A stretch of 64,000 bases of DNA, from NCBI RefSeq assembly GCF_900107585.1, contig NZ_FNQM01000003.1, positions 1 through 64,000 of the forward strand, written 5' to 3'. The DNA is from Rubrimonas cliftonensis (GTDB taxonomy: Bacteria; Pseudomonadota; Alphaproteobacteria; Rhodobacterales; Rhodobacteraceae). A program made the translations under genes and the position numbers. The number at the start of each line of letters is the position of its first letter. Within the stretch, counting starts at the first letter, position 1. This document shows positions 55,621 to 62,945 of this stretch, piece after piece. The notes under the pieces are model-generated. The model had not been told where the DNA came from. It was given only the letters and a program-made list of their open reading frames with translations, and ran no database searches.

Positions 55621-56214
55621 TCACTTGCTCCGAACGAACATCTTCTCGCGGTCGAGGGCATAGCCCCAGGGCAGGCCCGAGTTCTTCCAGCCGTCGACGT
55701 TGCGGACCGGGTTGTCCGGCGACGCCTTCGAGGTTGCGCCCTCGAACCCGTCCACCACGACATGGACCGCCGCCAGACCGAGCCCTTCGAGCGCGGCGGC
55801 CGAGGGCGCGCCGCGCTCCCCGCCCGAACGGCACATGAGGATGACGGGCGCCGCGCGGTCAAGCCCGCGGGCCGCGAGCGCCGCGAGAACGGCCTCGGCG
55901 AAGGACGGATTGCGATCCATCGCGAACACCGGCTTGCTCGCGTGCCACCGCGTCGGGTCCGACAGAAGGAACGGGATGTTCACGTCCACCAGCGGCGCGA
56001 AGCCGGTGAACATGATCTCGACGGGGTCGCGCACGTCCACAAAGAGCACCGCGTCGCCAAGGTCGCGCTTCATGGCGGCGGCCTCCGTCGCGGTGAGGTA
56101 GAGGCCCCAACTGGTCTGCCGGGCCGGGTCGGTCGGCGCGTCGGCCGCGAGGGCCGGCGCCGCCGCCGCGAGCAGGGAGAGCGCGAGCGCGCAGGTTCTG
56201 AGCATTGGCCGCAT
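55621..56214 (-). CDS. Exported rhodanese-like protein
   Basis: A 197-aa protein with a signal peptide (to about ALAADAP) and a rhodanese domain with DVRDPVEIMFTGFAPLVDVN and the active loop MCRSGGERG, with Cys128. It also has GWKNSGLPWGYALDREKMF near the C-terminus, seen in periplasmic rhodaneses of sulfur-handling clusters. It should act on thiosulfate or persulfides outside the cytoplasm. It lies 14 bp after the DsrE-like gene. Confidence 0.87.
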   Translation of the reverse strand: MRPMLRTCALALSLLAAAAPALAADAPTDPARQTSWGLYLTATEAAAMKRDLGDAVLFVDVRDPVEIMFTGFAPLVDVNIPFLLSDPTRWHASKPVFAMDRNPSFAEAVLAALAARGLDRAAPVILMCRSGGERGAPSAAALEGLGLAAVHVVVDGFEGATSKASPDNPVRNVDGWKNSGLPWGYALDREKMFVRSK

Positions 56215-56228
56215 GGTCTCCCCTCCCT

Positions 56229-56657
56229 TCAGAACGACCAGACGCGGGCGTCGTCGTCCATCATGGCCTTGGCCATCGCGGGCGGCGCCGCGACGCCGAC
56301 GCCCTCGATCAGCACGTCAGGCTGCGCTCGGAGGCCGGGGAGATAGATCGCGCAGACCTCGACCGTCGCGCCCTTCTGCATGATCGCGCGCAGCAGGCCC
56401 TGGGGGCTCATGTCGCGCGGCGGCTGCGGCGCGGTGGCGGTCTCGGGCGCGTCGCGCAGCGCAAGGTCGCCGCCCGGACCGCAGAGCAGCACATGCGCCT
56501 GCGCGCCCTGCTGGACGGCCTGCATCGTCAGCACCATCGCCATGAGCTGGGTCTGGGGCTCGGGCGCGGTCACGACCGTCACGAGCCGGTCGTCGTCGGC
56601 ATGGGCGGCGCCGGCCATCGCGGCGGCGGCGAGGAGGGGGAGCAGGAACTTTTTCAT
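56229..56657 (-). CDS. Exported DsrE-family protein
   Basis: A 142-aa protein with signal peptide MKKFLLPLLAAAAMAGAAHA. The mature part has the DsrE-like alpha/beta pattern RLVTVVTAPEPQTQLMAMVL, then AHVLLCGPGGDLAL (Cys59) and GATVEVCAIYLP (Cys102). DsrE proteins carry or transfer sulfur through conserved cysteines; an exported member points to periplasmic sulfur handling. It follows the Spy-like gene after a 77-bp gap holding a strong hairpin. Confidence 0.82.
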   Translation of the reverse strand: MKKFLLPLLAAAAMAGAAHADDDRLVTVVTAPEPQTQLMAMVLTMQAVQQGAQAHVLLCGPGGDLALRDAPETATAPQPPRDMSPQGLLRAIMQKGATVEVCAIYLPGLRAQPDVLIEGVGVAAPPAMAKAMMDDDARVWSF

Positions 56658-56701
56658 CGAGCTGGTCCTTTTCGATGTGAACGGTGGATTGCGAGGTTCA
56701 G

Positions 56702-56726
56702 GGGCGCCCCGCCGGTCGGGACGCCC
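56702..56726 (-). terminator. Intra-operon hairpin after the Spy-like gene
   Basis: A 10-bp stem with one G-T wobble (56702-56711 with 56717-56726, five-base loop) begins eight bases past the Spy-like stop on the minus strand. Without a T-run it is more likely an mRNA-stability or partial-termination element that splits expression of the run. Confidence 0.55.
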
Positions 56727-56734
56727 AGTCGGCG

Positions 56735-57154
56735 TCAGCCGGCGGCGAGGGTGACGAGGGACTTGAACTGTTCGGGGCTGAGCAGCGCGCGCCACTTGTC
56801 GGCGCATCCCGATCGCATGAGCAGCAACCGGGTCTCGGCCGCGCCGATGCGGGCGGCCAGCGCCTCCCGCTCGGCCTGCGGCGCGCCTGTCAGGATCGCC
56901 TCCCGGAGCGTCACGCGCAGGGCGACCGTCTCGTCCTCGAAGGCCATGCGTTTCGCGGGCATGGCGGCGAGGTGCGACCGCACTTCAGCCCTCTGGGCCG
57001 CGTCGAGATCGAGCGCGTCCATGTTGGCGACGAGAACCGGCGTCAGCGCGACGATCGGGGCCGACAGCCCGAGCGACTGCGGCTTGCGGGGCCCTTCGGC
57101 GGCGCCGGCGAAGGCGGCGAGCGACAGGGCGGCGGCGAGGACGAGGGATCTCAT
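56735..57154 (-). CDS. Spy/CpxP-like periplasmic protein
   Basis: A 139-aa exported protein. A signal peptide (MRSLVLAAALSLAAFAGA) precedes a helical body with LDLDAAQRAEVRSHLAAMPA and a C-terminal LLSPEQFKSLVTLA. The two LxxxQ-type helices (LDAAQR, LSPEQF) resemble the LTXXQ repeats of Spy/CpxP chaperones and heavy-metal resistance sensors. One cysteine (RSGCADKW) is present. AAGGAA precedes the ATG. Confidence 0.72.
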   Translation of the reverse strand: MRSLVLAAALSLAAFAGAAEGPRKPQSLGLSAPIVALTPVLVANMDALDLDAAQRAEVRSHLAAMPAKRMAFEDETVALRVTLREAILTGAPQAEREALAARIGAAETRLLLMRSGCADKWRALLSPEQFKSLVTLAAG

Positions 57155-57210
57155 GGTCGGTTCCTTTCGGGTCGGTGGTTGTCGCATCGGGGAGGCGCCC
57201 GGCGGCGACG

Positions 57211-58212
57211 TCATTCAGGGACGCAGATGCCGCGGGTGGCGATTGCATAGAGGGTGCGTGCGAGCAGGAAGGCGACGATGGCGGCCAGCAGCGCCAGCAG
57301 CCCCGCGCCGATCAGGCGATGCGCTTCGGACTGGGCGGCGCCGGCATGGGCGAAGCTGGCGATGGAGAGCGCGGCGACCGGGAAGGACAGCGCCCACCAC
57401 GACAGCGCGAAGGGAATGCCCCGGAAGCGACCGACCTGCATCAGCACGATCAGCGCGAAGACGTAGCCGAGGCTCAGCAGGATGTGGCCGAAGGCGCCCG
57501 GCTCGCCCGCCAGCCGCAGCCAGGCGACATAGGCGACGGCGGGCGGCGCGATCAGGATGGTCAGCGTCGGCGCCAGCTTGCCGGGCATCGGCTCATGGAA
57601 CATCAGCCGGTTGACCACCAGCGTGAGCAGCACGACCCAGAACATGAGCCCCGCCGAGAAGAACAGCCATGACAGCTCGACATGGCCGAGCGGGACGCCG
57701 GCGATGGGGACGATCACGTTGCCCACGGCCGGGATGAACCAGGCGGGCGACAGATGCGGGGTCTGGAACGGGCGATGCCCGATCCAGGCGCCGATCACGG
57801 CCAGCGCGAGCGCACCCTGCGCGGCGACGCCGAGCATCCACACCCAGTCGGCCACGCCGGGGGCGACGGGCAGCAGCGCGGTGGCCAGCAGCAGGGTCGA
57901 GATGGAGATCGCCGGGAAAAAGGCGATCCGCACCGGATGCGCCCATTCGGCCGCCATGGCCGCCGGGTGGCGCAGCGCCTTAGCGAGATAGCCGAGCAAG
58001 ATCAGCGCAAACGACCCGACGGCGGCGGCGAGGACGACCTCGAAGGCCTGATGGCCCAGGCCGTAGGCCTTCGATGCGGCGTGCACGGCCAGCGCCAGGC
58101 CCATCAGGCCCATGACGATGGCGAAGAAGGTGACGGGGAAGTGCTCCAGCCGGCCATGGGACAGGGGCGCGGGTCCGGGGCCAGGTCTGGGCGCGGCGGC
58201 GATGTCGGCCAT
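57211..58212 (-). CDS. SLAC1/TDT-family anion channel or exporter
   Basis: A 333-aa membrane protein with ten hydrophobic helices. LEHFPVTFFAIVMGLMGLAL, TPHLSPAWFIPAVGNVIVPI and FALSWWALSFPVAALSIASF are typical of the TehA/SLAC1 anion-channel fold. Members move anions, tellurite, dicarboxylates or sulfite; a sulfur anion such as sulfite is suggested only by the neighbours. It lies 12 bp after DUF5368. Confidence 0.87.
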   Translation of the reverse strand: MADIAAAPRPGPGPAPLSHGRLEHFPVTFFAIVMGLMGLALAVHAASKAYGLGHQAFEVVLAAAVGSFALILLGYLAKALRHPAAMAAEWAHPVRIAFFPAISISTLLLATALLPVAPGVADWVWMLGVAAQGALALAVIGAWIGHRPFQTPHLSPAWFIPAVGNVIVPIAGVPLGHVELSWLFFSAGLMFWVVLLTLVVNRLMFHEPMPGKLAPTLTILIAPPAVAYVAWLRLAGEPGAFGHILLSLGYVFALIVLMQVGRFRGIPFALSWWALSFPVAALSIASFAHAGAAQSEAHRLIGAGLLALLAAIVAFLLARTLYAIATRGICVPE

Positions 58213-58224
58213 GGCGCGATGCTC

Positions 58225-58581
58225 CTATTCTTCGGCGGCGGGTCGCCGCACCAGCGACTGGGCGGTGTAGACGAGCACGGCGGCGCCCACGGCCCCGGCC
58301 GCGGCGACGCCCATCAGCACGATGACGTCCACCGGCCCCCCGACGTCGCGCAGGCCGGAATGGGTGATGCGCCAGACGAAGCCCACCGCCGCCGCCGCGC
58401 CGAAGGGCATCGCGAGCTGCGCCAGCAGGAACTTGCGCCACGACACGCGGCGGTCGCGGATCAGCACGTAGAGGTAGAGCAGGGTGACGACCGCGGCGGC
58501 GCCGGCCATGCCCCAGAACAGGGCCGGGCCGAACATCTCCTCCCAGACCGCGATCACCATGCCGAGGGTCAGATCCTTCAT
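58225..58581 (-). CDS. DUF5368 family membrane protein
   Basis: A 118-aa protein with three membrane helices (GPALFWGMAGAAAVVTLLYL; FLLAQLAMPFGAAAAVGFVW; VDVIVLMGVAAAGAVGAAVL). The start MKDLTLGMVIAVWEEMFGPA and the VSWRKFLLAQ loop match DUF5368, of unknown function. It is placed 12 bp from both the SQR-like gene and the SLAC1 gene, so it should be a membrane partner in this run. Confidence 0.82.
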   Translation of the reverse strand: MKDLTLGMVIAVWEEMFGPALFWGMAGAAAVVTLLYLYVLIRDRRVSWRKFLLAQLAMPFGAAAAVGFVWRITHSGLRDVGGPVDVIVLMGVAAAGAVGAAVLVYTAQSLVRRPAAEE

Positions 58582-58593
58582 GGCGGGCTCCTC

Positions 58594-59907
58594 TCAGGCG
58601 TCGCCGCGCAGCATGGCGAGGTAGGTCGGCTTCAGCGCCAGCTCCTTGATCAGCCAGCTGATCCACAGCTCCTCCAGCGGCGCGATGACGCCGGGGAACG
58701 AGGGCGCGAGATTGTTGGCGTAGTCGAACTCCACCAGCATCGCGCGGCCGACGCGGGTGATGAGCGGACAGGAGGTGTAGCCGTCATAGCGCGCGGTTCC
58801 CTCGCGGCCCTGAAGCGCGGCGACGAGGTGATCGACCATCACCGGAACCTGCCACTTCACGCTGGCCGCGGTCTTGCCCTTGGGCACGCCGGCGACGTCG
58901 CCCACGGCGAAAACCTCCGGATAACGGCGGTGGCGCAGGCTGTGCGGGTCGACCTCGACCCAGCCCTGATCGGTCCAGCGGTCGGCCCAGCTCAGGCCCG
59001 ACTCGCGCACGGGCCGCGGCGCGCGCTGGGGCGGGATGACATGGAGGTAGTCGTAGCCGATCTCGACGTCGCCTTCGGGCGTCGCGAAAGTGGCGATGCG
59101 GCGGCCCGGCTCGATCGCCTTCAGGACGTGATCGTGGACGGCGCCGATGCGGCGCGTCTCGAACAGCATCCGCACCTTCTCCGAGACGATCGGCACGGAG
59201 AACAGCGCCTTGTTGTTCGCGGCGTAGAGGATCTCGCGCCGCGCGCCGGCGGCCCCGCGGCTGGCGATGTCGTCCACCAGAAAGCAGTGCTTGAGCGGCG
59301 CGCCGGCGCATTTCATCTCGGTCGCGGGCCGTGTGAAGACGGCGAGCCCGCCCTTCTCGGCGTAGGCCGAGACGGCGGCCCAGGTGCGCGCGGCGTCCTG
59401 CGGCCCGCCATAGAGCGCGCCGAGGCCGTTTGTCCCGATCATGTCGCGCGAGAAGCCCTCGATGGCGTCGTCGTCCAGCGCCAGGCCCAGCGCCACGATC
59501 AGGAAATCATAGCCGAGCGCGCGGCCGGCGTCGGTAGTCACTCGCCGCGCCTCCGGGTCGATGGCGGCGACGGCCTCCTCGACCAGCGTCACGCCGGCGG
59601 GAAGCCACTCGCGCGTGCGGCTGAGCACGTAGCCCTCGGGCTTCAGCCCCGTCGCCACCAGCGACAGACCGGGCTGGTAGAGGTGCTCGCGGCGCGGGTC
59701 CACCAGCGTGATCGCGGCGCCTTCCACCCGGCGGGCGAGTTGGTTGGCGGCGGTGATCCCCGCCGCGCCGGCGCCAAGGATCAGGATGCGGGCGCTGGTC
59801 CCGACCGGCTGCGCCTCAAGGGGCGCGGCGGCGGCGGCGGCGAGCGCGGCGGCGGCGAGGCCGAGGAAGCGGCGGCGCGCGGCGGGGGCGGCGTCAGCTT
59901 CGGTCAT
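58594..59907 (-). CDS. Tat-exported sulfide:quinone oxidoreductase-like flavoprotein
   Basis: A 437-aa FAD enzyme. A Tat-type leader RRRFLGLAAAALAAAAAAPL occupies residues 11-30, followed by the dinucleotide motif ILILGAGAAGITAANQLARR. Cys200 in EMKCAGAPLKH and Cys380 in GYTSCPLITR occupy the two redox cysteine positions of SQR; FAVGDVAGVPKGKTAASV binds FAD. The C-terminal WISWLIKELALKPTYLAMLR is the amphipathic quinone/membrane helix region. It should oxidise sulfide on the outer face of the membrane and pass electrons to quinone. The start is GTGATG at 59910/59907 and overlaps cydX. Confidence 0.85.
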   Translation of the reverse strand: MTEADAAPAARRRFLGLAAAALAAAAAAPLEAQPVGTSARILILGAGAAGITAANQLARRVEGAAITLVDPRREHLYQPGLSLVATGLKPEGYVLSRTREWLPAGVTLVEEAVAAIDPEARRVTTDAGRALGYDFLIVALGLALDDDAIEGFSRDMIGTNGLGALYGGPQDAARTWAAVSAYAEKGGLAVFTRPATEMKCAGAPLKHCFLVDDIASRGAAGARREILYAANNKALFSVPIVSEKVRMLFETRRIGAVHDHVLKAIEPGRRIATFATPEGDVEIGYDYLHVIPPQRAPRPVRESGLSWADRWTDQGWVEVDPHSLRHRRYPEVFAVGDVAGVPKGKTAASVKWQVPVMVDHLVAALQGREGTARYDGYTSCPLITRVGRAMLVEFDYANNLAPSFPGVIAPLEELWISWLIKELALKPTYLAMLRGDA

Positions 59908-60034
59908 CACGCGGCTCTCCGGATTCGAACGCCGCGGCCATCGCGTCGTCCTCGCGCATCTCCAGCCACATGGCGTTGACGACGGCGAACATCGCGGCGA
60001 GCGGCAGGCCGAGGGCCCAGGCGAAATACCACAT
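59894..60034 (-). CDS. cydX: Cytochrome bd oxidase small subunit CydX
   Basis: A 46-aa one-helix subunit of cytochrome bd. The start MWYFAWALGLPLAAMFAVVN and the following AMWLEM are the CydX signature. An AAGGA site stands eight bases before the ATG. It lies 15 bp after cydB and overlaps the start of the SQR-like gene by 14 bases. It is shorter than most automatic gene-length limits. Confidence 0.93.
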   Translation of the reverse strand: MWYFAWALGLPLAAMFAVVNAMWLEMREDDAMAAAFESGEPRDDRS

Positions 60035-60049
60035 CGTGACAGTCCTTTT

Positions 60050-61216
60050 TCAGTAGAGCGCGTGGCCGTTGTCGACGACGTCGCGTTCCGTGACCTTTCC
60101 CCACAGCACCCGGTAGACCCAGGCGGTGTAGAGCAGGATCAGCGGCAGGAAGATCGCCGTGGAGACCAGCATCACGAACAGCGTCAGGTGCGAGGACGAG
60201 CTGTCCCAGACCGTCAGCGACGAGCGCGGGTCGATCGAGGACGGCAGGATAAAGGGAAACATGGTCAGCCCCACCGAGGCGATCACCCCGAGAATGGCCA
60301 TCTTGGAGGCCAGCAGCGTCGTCACCTCCCGACCGGCGCGAAGGCCCCTGAAGGTCAGCAGCGCGCCGGCGACGCCCATGGCGGGCGCGACCGCGATCCA
60401 CGGCCGCTCGGCGTAGGCGACGAGCCACGATGCGCCGCGCGCGACTTCGGAATGCAGCGGGTTTGACGGGCCGTCGGTCACGACCGCGCCGACCAGCCGG
60501 TAGCCGTCGATCCCGATGGCGAGCCACAGCCCGGCAAGCAGGTAGCCGCCCACGGCGACAAGCGCGGCGGTCGAGCCGTAGGCCCGCGCCCGGTCGCGCA
60601 CCGCGCCGTCCTCCAGTTTCAGCGTGAGCCAGGCCGCGCCGTGCATGGTCAGCAGCGCGAGCGACACGGCGCCCGCCAGCAGCGAGAACGGGTCGAGCAG
60701 CGCGAGAAGCTTCCACAGCGCGCCGCCCTCGTAGATCGAATGCAGGTCGTCGGTCAGGCGGAACGGCGCGCCCTGCATCACGTTGCCGACCGCGACGCCG
60801 AACAGCAGCGCGGGGGCCGCGCCGGAGACGAACAGCGCCCAGTCCCAGCGCGCCCGCCACGCGGCGCCCTCGCGCTTGGAGCGGTACTTGAAGGCCACGG
60901 GGCGCACGATCAGCGCCGCCAGCACCAGGAACATCGCGAGGTAGAAGCCCGAGAAACTGACGGCGTAGAGCGGCGGCCAGGCGGCGAAGATCGCGCCGCC
61001 GCCGAGGATGAACCACACCTGGTTGCCCTCCCACACCGGGCCGACGGTGTTGATGACGACGCGGCGCTCCACGTCCGAGCCGGCGACGAAGGGCAGCAGC
61101 GCGCCCACGCCCATGTCGAAGCCGTCGGTCAGCGCGAAGCCGATCAGCAGCACCCCCAGCAGCACCCACCAGATCAGGCGCAGAAGCTCGTAGGACATCA
61201 GTTCATGCAGGATCAT
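60050..61216 (-). CDS. cydB: Cytochrome bd ubiquinol oxidase subunit II
   Basis: A 388-aa membrane subunit with about nine helices. IWWVLLGVLLIGFALTDGFD, NTVGPVWEGNQVWFILGGGA and FPFILPSSIDPRSSLTVWDS are diagnostic. With CydA and CydX it forms the high-affinity quinol oxidase. The ATG at 61216 follows the cydA stop by five bases. Confidence 0.97.
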   Translation of the reverse strand: MILHELMSYELLRLIWWVLLGVLLIGFALTDGFDMGVGALLPFVAGSDVERRVVINTVGPVWEGNQVWFILGGGAIFAAWPPLYAVSFSGFYLAMFLVLAALIVRPVAFKYRSKREGAAWRARWDWALFVSGAAPALLFGVAVGNVMQGAPFRLTDDLHSIYEGGALWKLLALLDPFSLLAGAVSLALLTMHGAAWLTLKLEDGAVRDRARAYGSTAALVAVGGYLLAGLWLAIGIDGYRLVGAVVTDGPSNPLHSEVARGASWLVAYAERPWIAVAPAMGVAGALLTFRGLRAGREVTTLLASKMAILGVIASVGLTMFPFILPSSIDPRSSLTVWDSSSSHLTLFVMLVSTAIFLPLILLYTAWVYRVLWGKVTERDVVDNGHALY

Positions 61217-61221
61217 GGCCG

Positions 61222-62820
61222 TCACTCCGCGGGAGTTGCGATGGCGGAAGGCGCGAGGCGGTCGCGGCGCGCGGCCCGCCAGCTTTCGGTCTCGGCGACG
61301 TCGAGGTAGGGGCCCTTGCGGATGAACTTCAGCATCAGCGCCATCTCGATGACGAACAGCACGGTGTAGAAGGCGACGAAGCCGGCCAGCGTCAGCGCAA
61401 GCTCTGTGACCGACAGGTGGCTGACGGACATCGCGGTGGGCAGCACGCCGTCCACGGTCCAGGGCTGGCGGCCGAACTCGGCGACGAACCATCCCATCTC
61501 GGCCGCGATCCAGGGCGCCGGGATCATCGCCACAGCCAGCCAGAGCGCCGGTCGCGGGAACCGCATCCCGCAGAACGAGGCCCGCCAGAAGAAGTAGGCC
61601 ATGGTCGCGATGAACGCGAAGCCCAGCGCCACCATCACCCGGAACGCCCAGAACAGCGGCCAGACGGTGGGCACGGTGTCGCCGGCGGCCAGCGCGATCT
61701 GCGCCTCGGTCGCGTCGCGCGGGTCGTCGACGTATTTCTTCAGCAGGAAGGCGAAACCGAGATCGCCGGCGTGGGCGTCGAAGGTCGCGCGCGTCTCGGC
61801 CGGCGTCGCCTCGCGCAGCGCGCGCACGTCCATCAGCGCGTCATAGGCGACGAGGCCCGAGCGGATGCGGTCCCCGGCCTGCGCCACCAGCTCAGCTATG
61901 CCGGGGATCTGGGTGTCGAGCGAGCGGGTGCCGATCAGCCCCATGGCGAAGGGGATGTGCACCGCATAGTGCGTCTCGCGCGCCGCCTGATCGGGGAAGC
62001 CGAAGACGGTGAACGGGGCCGGGGCGGGCTCGGTCTCCCACATCGCCTCGATTGCGGCGAGCTTCATCTTCTGGCTGTGGGTCGCCGAGTAGCCCGACTC
62101 GTCGCCGAGCACGACGACCGACAGCGCTGAGGCCAGCCCGAAGGACGCCGCCACCGCGATGGAGCGCCGCGCGAGGTCCACATGGCGGTTCTGCAGCAGA
62201 TACCAGGCCGAGACGCCCAGCACGAACACCGCCGCCGTGACGTAGCCGGCCGAGACGGTGTGCACGAACTTGGCCTGCGCGACCTCGTTGAACATCACCT
62301 CGAAGAACGAGGTCATCTCCATGCGCATGGTCATCGGGTTGAACTCGGCGCCGACCGGGTTCTGCATCCAGCCGTTGGCGATGAGGATCCACAGCGCGGA
62401 GAAGTTCGAGCCGATGGCGACCAGCCAGGCGACGACGAGATGCTGGACCTTCGACAGCTTGTCCCAGCCGAAGAAGAACAGGCCGACGAAAGTCGCCTCG
62501 AGGAAGAAGGCCATCAGCCCTTCGATGGCGAGCGGCGCGCCGAAGATGTCGCCGACGTAGTGGCTGTAGTAGCTCCAGTTCATGCCGAACTGGAACTCCA
62601 TGGTGATGCCGGTGGCGACGCCCAGCACGAAGTTGATGCCGAACAGCGTGCCCCAGAACTTGGTCATCTGGCGCCAGATCGGGCGGCCCGTCATGACATA
62701 GACGGTCTCCATGATCGCGACGATGATCGACAGACCGAGCGTCAGCGGCACGAACAGGAAGTGATACATGGCGGTCATGGCGAACTGCAGCCGTGACAGC
62801 TCGACGATCCCGATCTCCAT
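61222..62820 (-). CDS. cydA: Cytochrome bd ubiquinol oxidase subunit I
   Basis: A 532-aa heme subunit that oxidises quinol and reduces oxygen to water at low oxygen. The heme region begins LSRLQFAMTAMYHFLFVPLT (proximal His). The Q-loop has KLAAIEAMWETEPAPAPFTV and continues at E. coli length (IPFAMGLIGTRSLDTQIPGI), so it is the long Q-loop form rather than the short CIO type. GRQPWTVDGVLPTA is present. GGGAGG precedes the ATG at 62820. A perfect FNR-type box lies 86 bases upstream. Confidence 0.97.
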   Translation of the reverse strand: MEIGIVELSRLQFAMTAMYHFLFVPLTLGLSIIVAIMETVYVMTGRPIWRQMTKFWGTLFGINFVLGVATGITMEFQFGMNWSYYSHYVGDIFGAPLAIEGLMAFFLEATFVGLFFFGWDKLSKVQHLVVAWLVAIGSNFSALWILIANGWMQNPVGAEFNPMTMRMEMTSFFEVMFNEVAQAKFVHTVSAGYVTAAVFVLGVSAWYLLQNRHVDLARRSIAVAASFGLASALSVVVLGDESGYSATHSQKMKLAAIEAMWETEPAPAPFTVFGFPDQAARETHYAVHIPFAMGLIGTRSLDTQIPGIAELVAQAGDRIRSGLVAYDALMDVRALREATPAETRATFDAHAGDLGFAFLLKKYVDDPRDATEAQIALAAGDTVPTVWPLFWAFRVMVALGFAFIATMAYFFWRASFCGMRFPRPALWLAVAMIPAPWIAAEMGWFVAEFGRQPWTVDGVLPTAMSVSHLSVTELALTLAGFVAFYTVLFVIEMALMLKFIRKGPYLDVAETESWRAARRDRLAPSAIATPAE

Positions 62821-62905
62821 ACGAAAACCTCCCAGCGCAGAGGGCGAGCCGAAAGGCGCCCCGCAGATACGCATTCAGGCTTAGGGGGTCCGCCGGGCCC
62901 TCGCG

Positions 62906-62919
62906 TTGATCCGGATCAA
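62906..62919 (-). promoter_or_regulatory. FNR/FnrL binding site of the cydABX operon
   Basis: TTGATCCGGATCAA is the perfect TTGAT-N4-ATCAA palindrome, centred about 92 bases upstream of the cydA ATG in an AT-richer gap after cydC. It implies oxygen-dependent control; placed at about -41.5 it would put the start of transcription near 62870. Confidence 0.85.
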
Positions 62920-62945
62920 AAACATGTATTCGGAATGAATGATTT

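Noticed and set aside
57682-59979. 765-codon plus-strand frame antisense to SLAC1, DUF5368 and SQR genes
   Set aside because: Low-complexity His/Arg/Gly-rich translation with no family match, and the minus strand holds three clear genes; it is an artefact of GC-rich codon positions.
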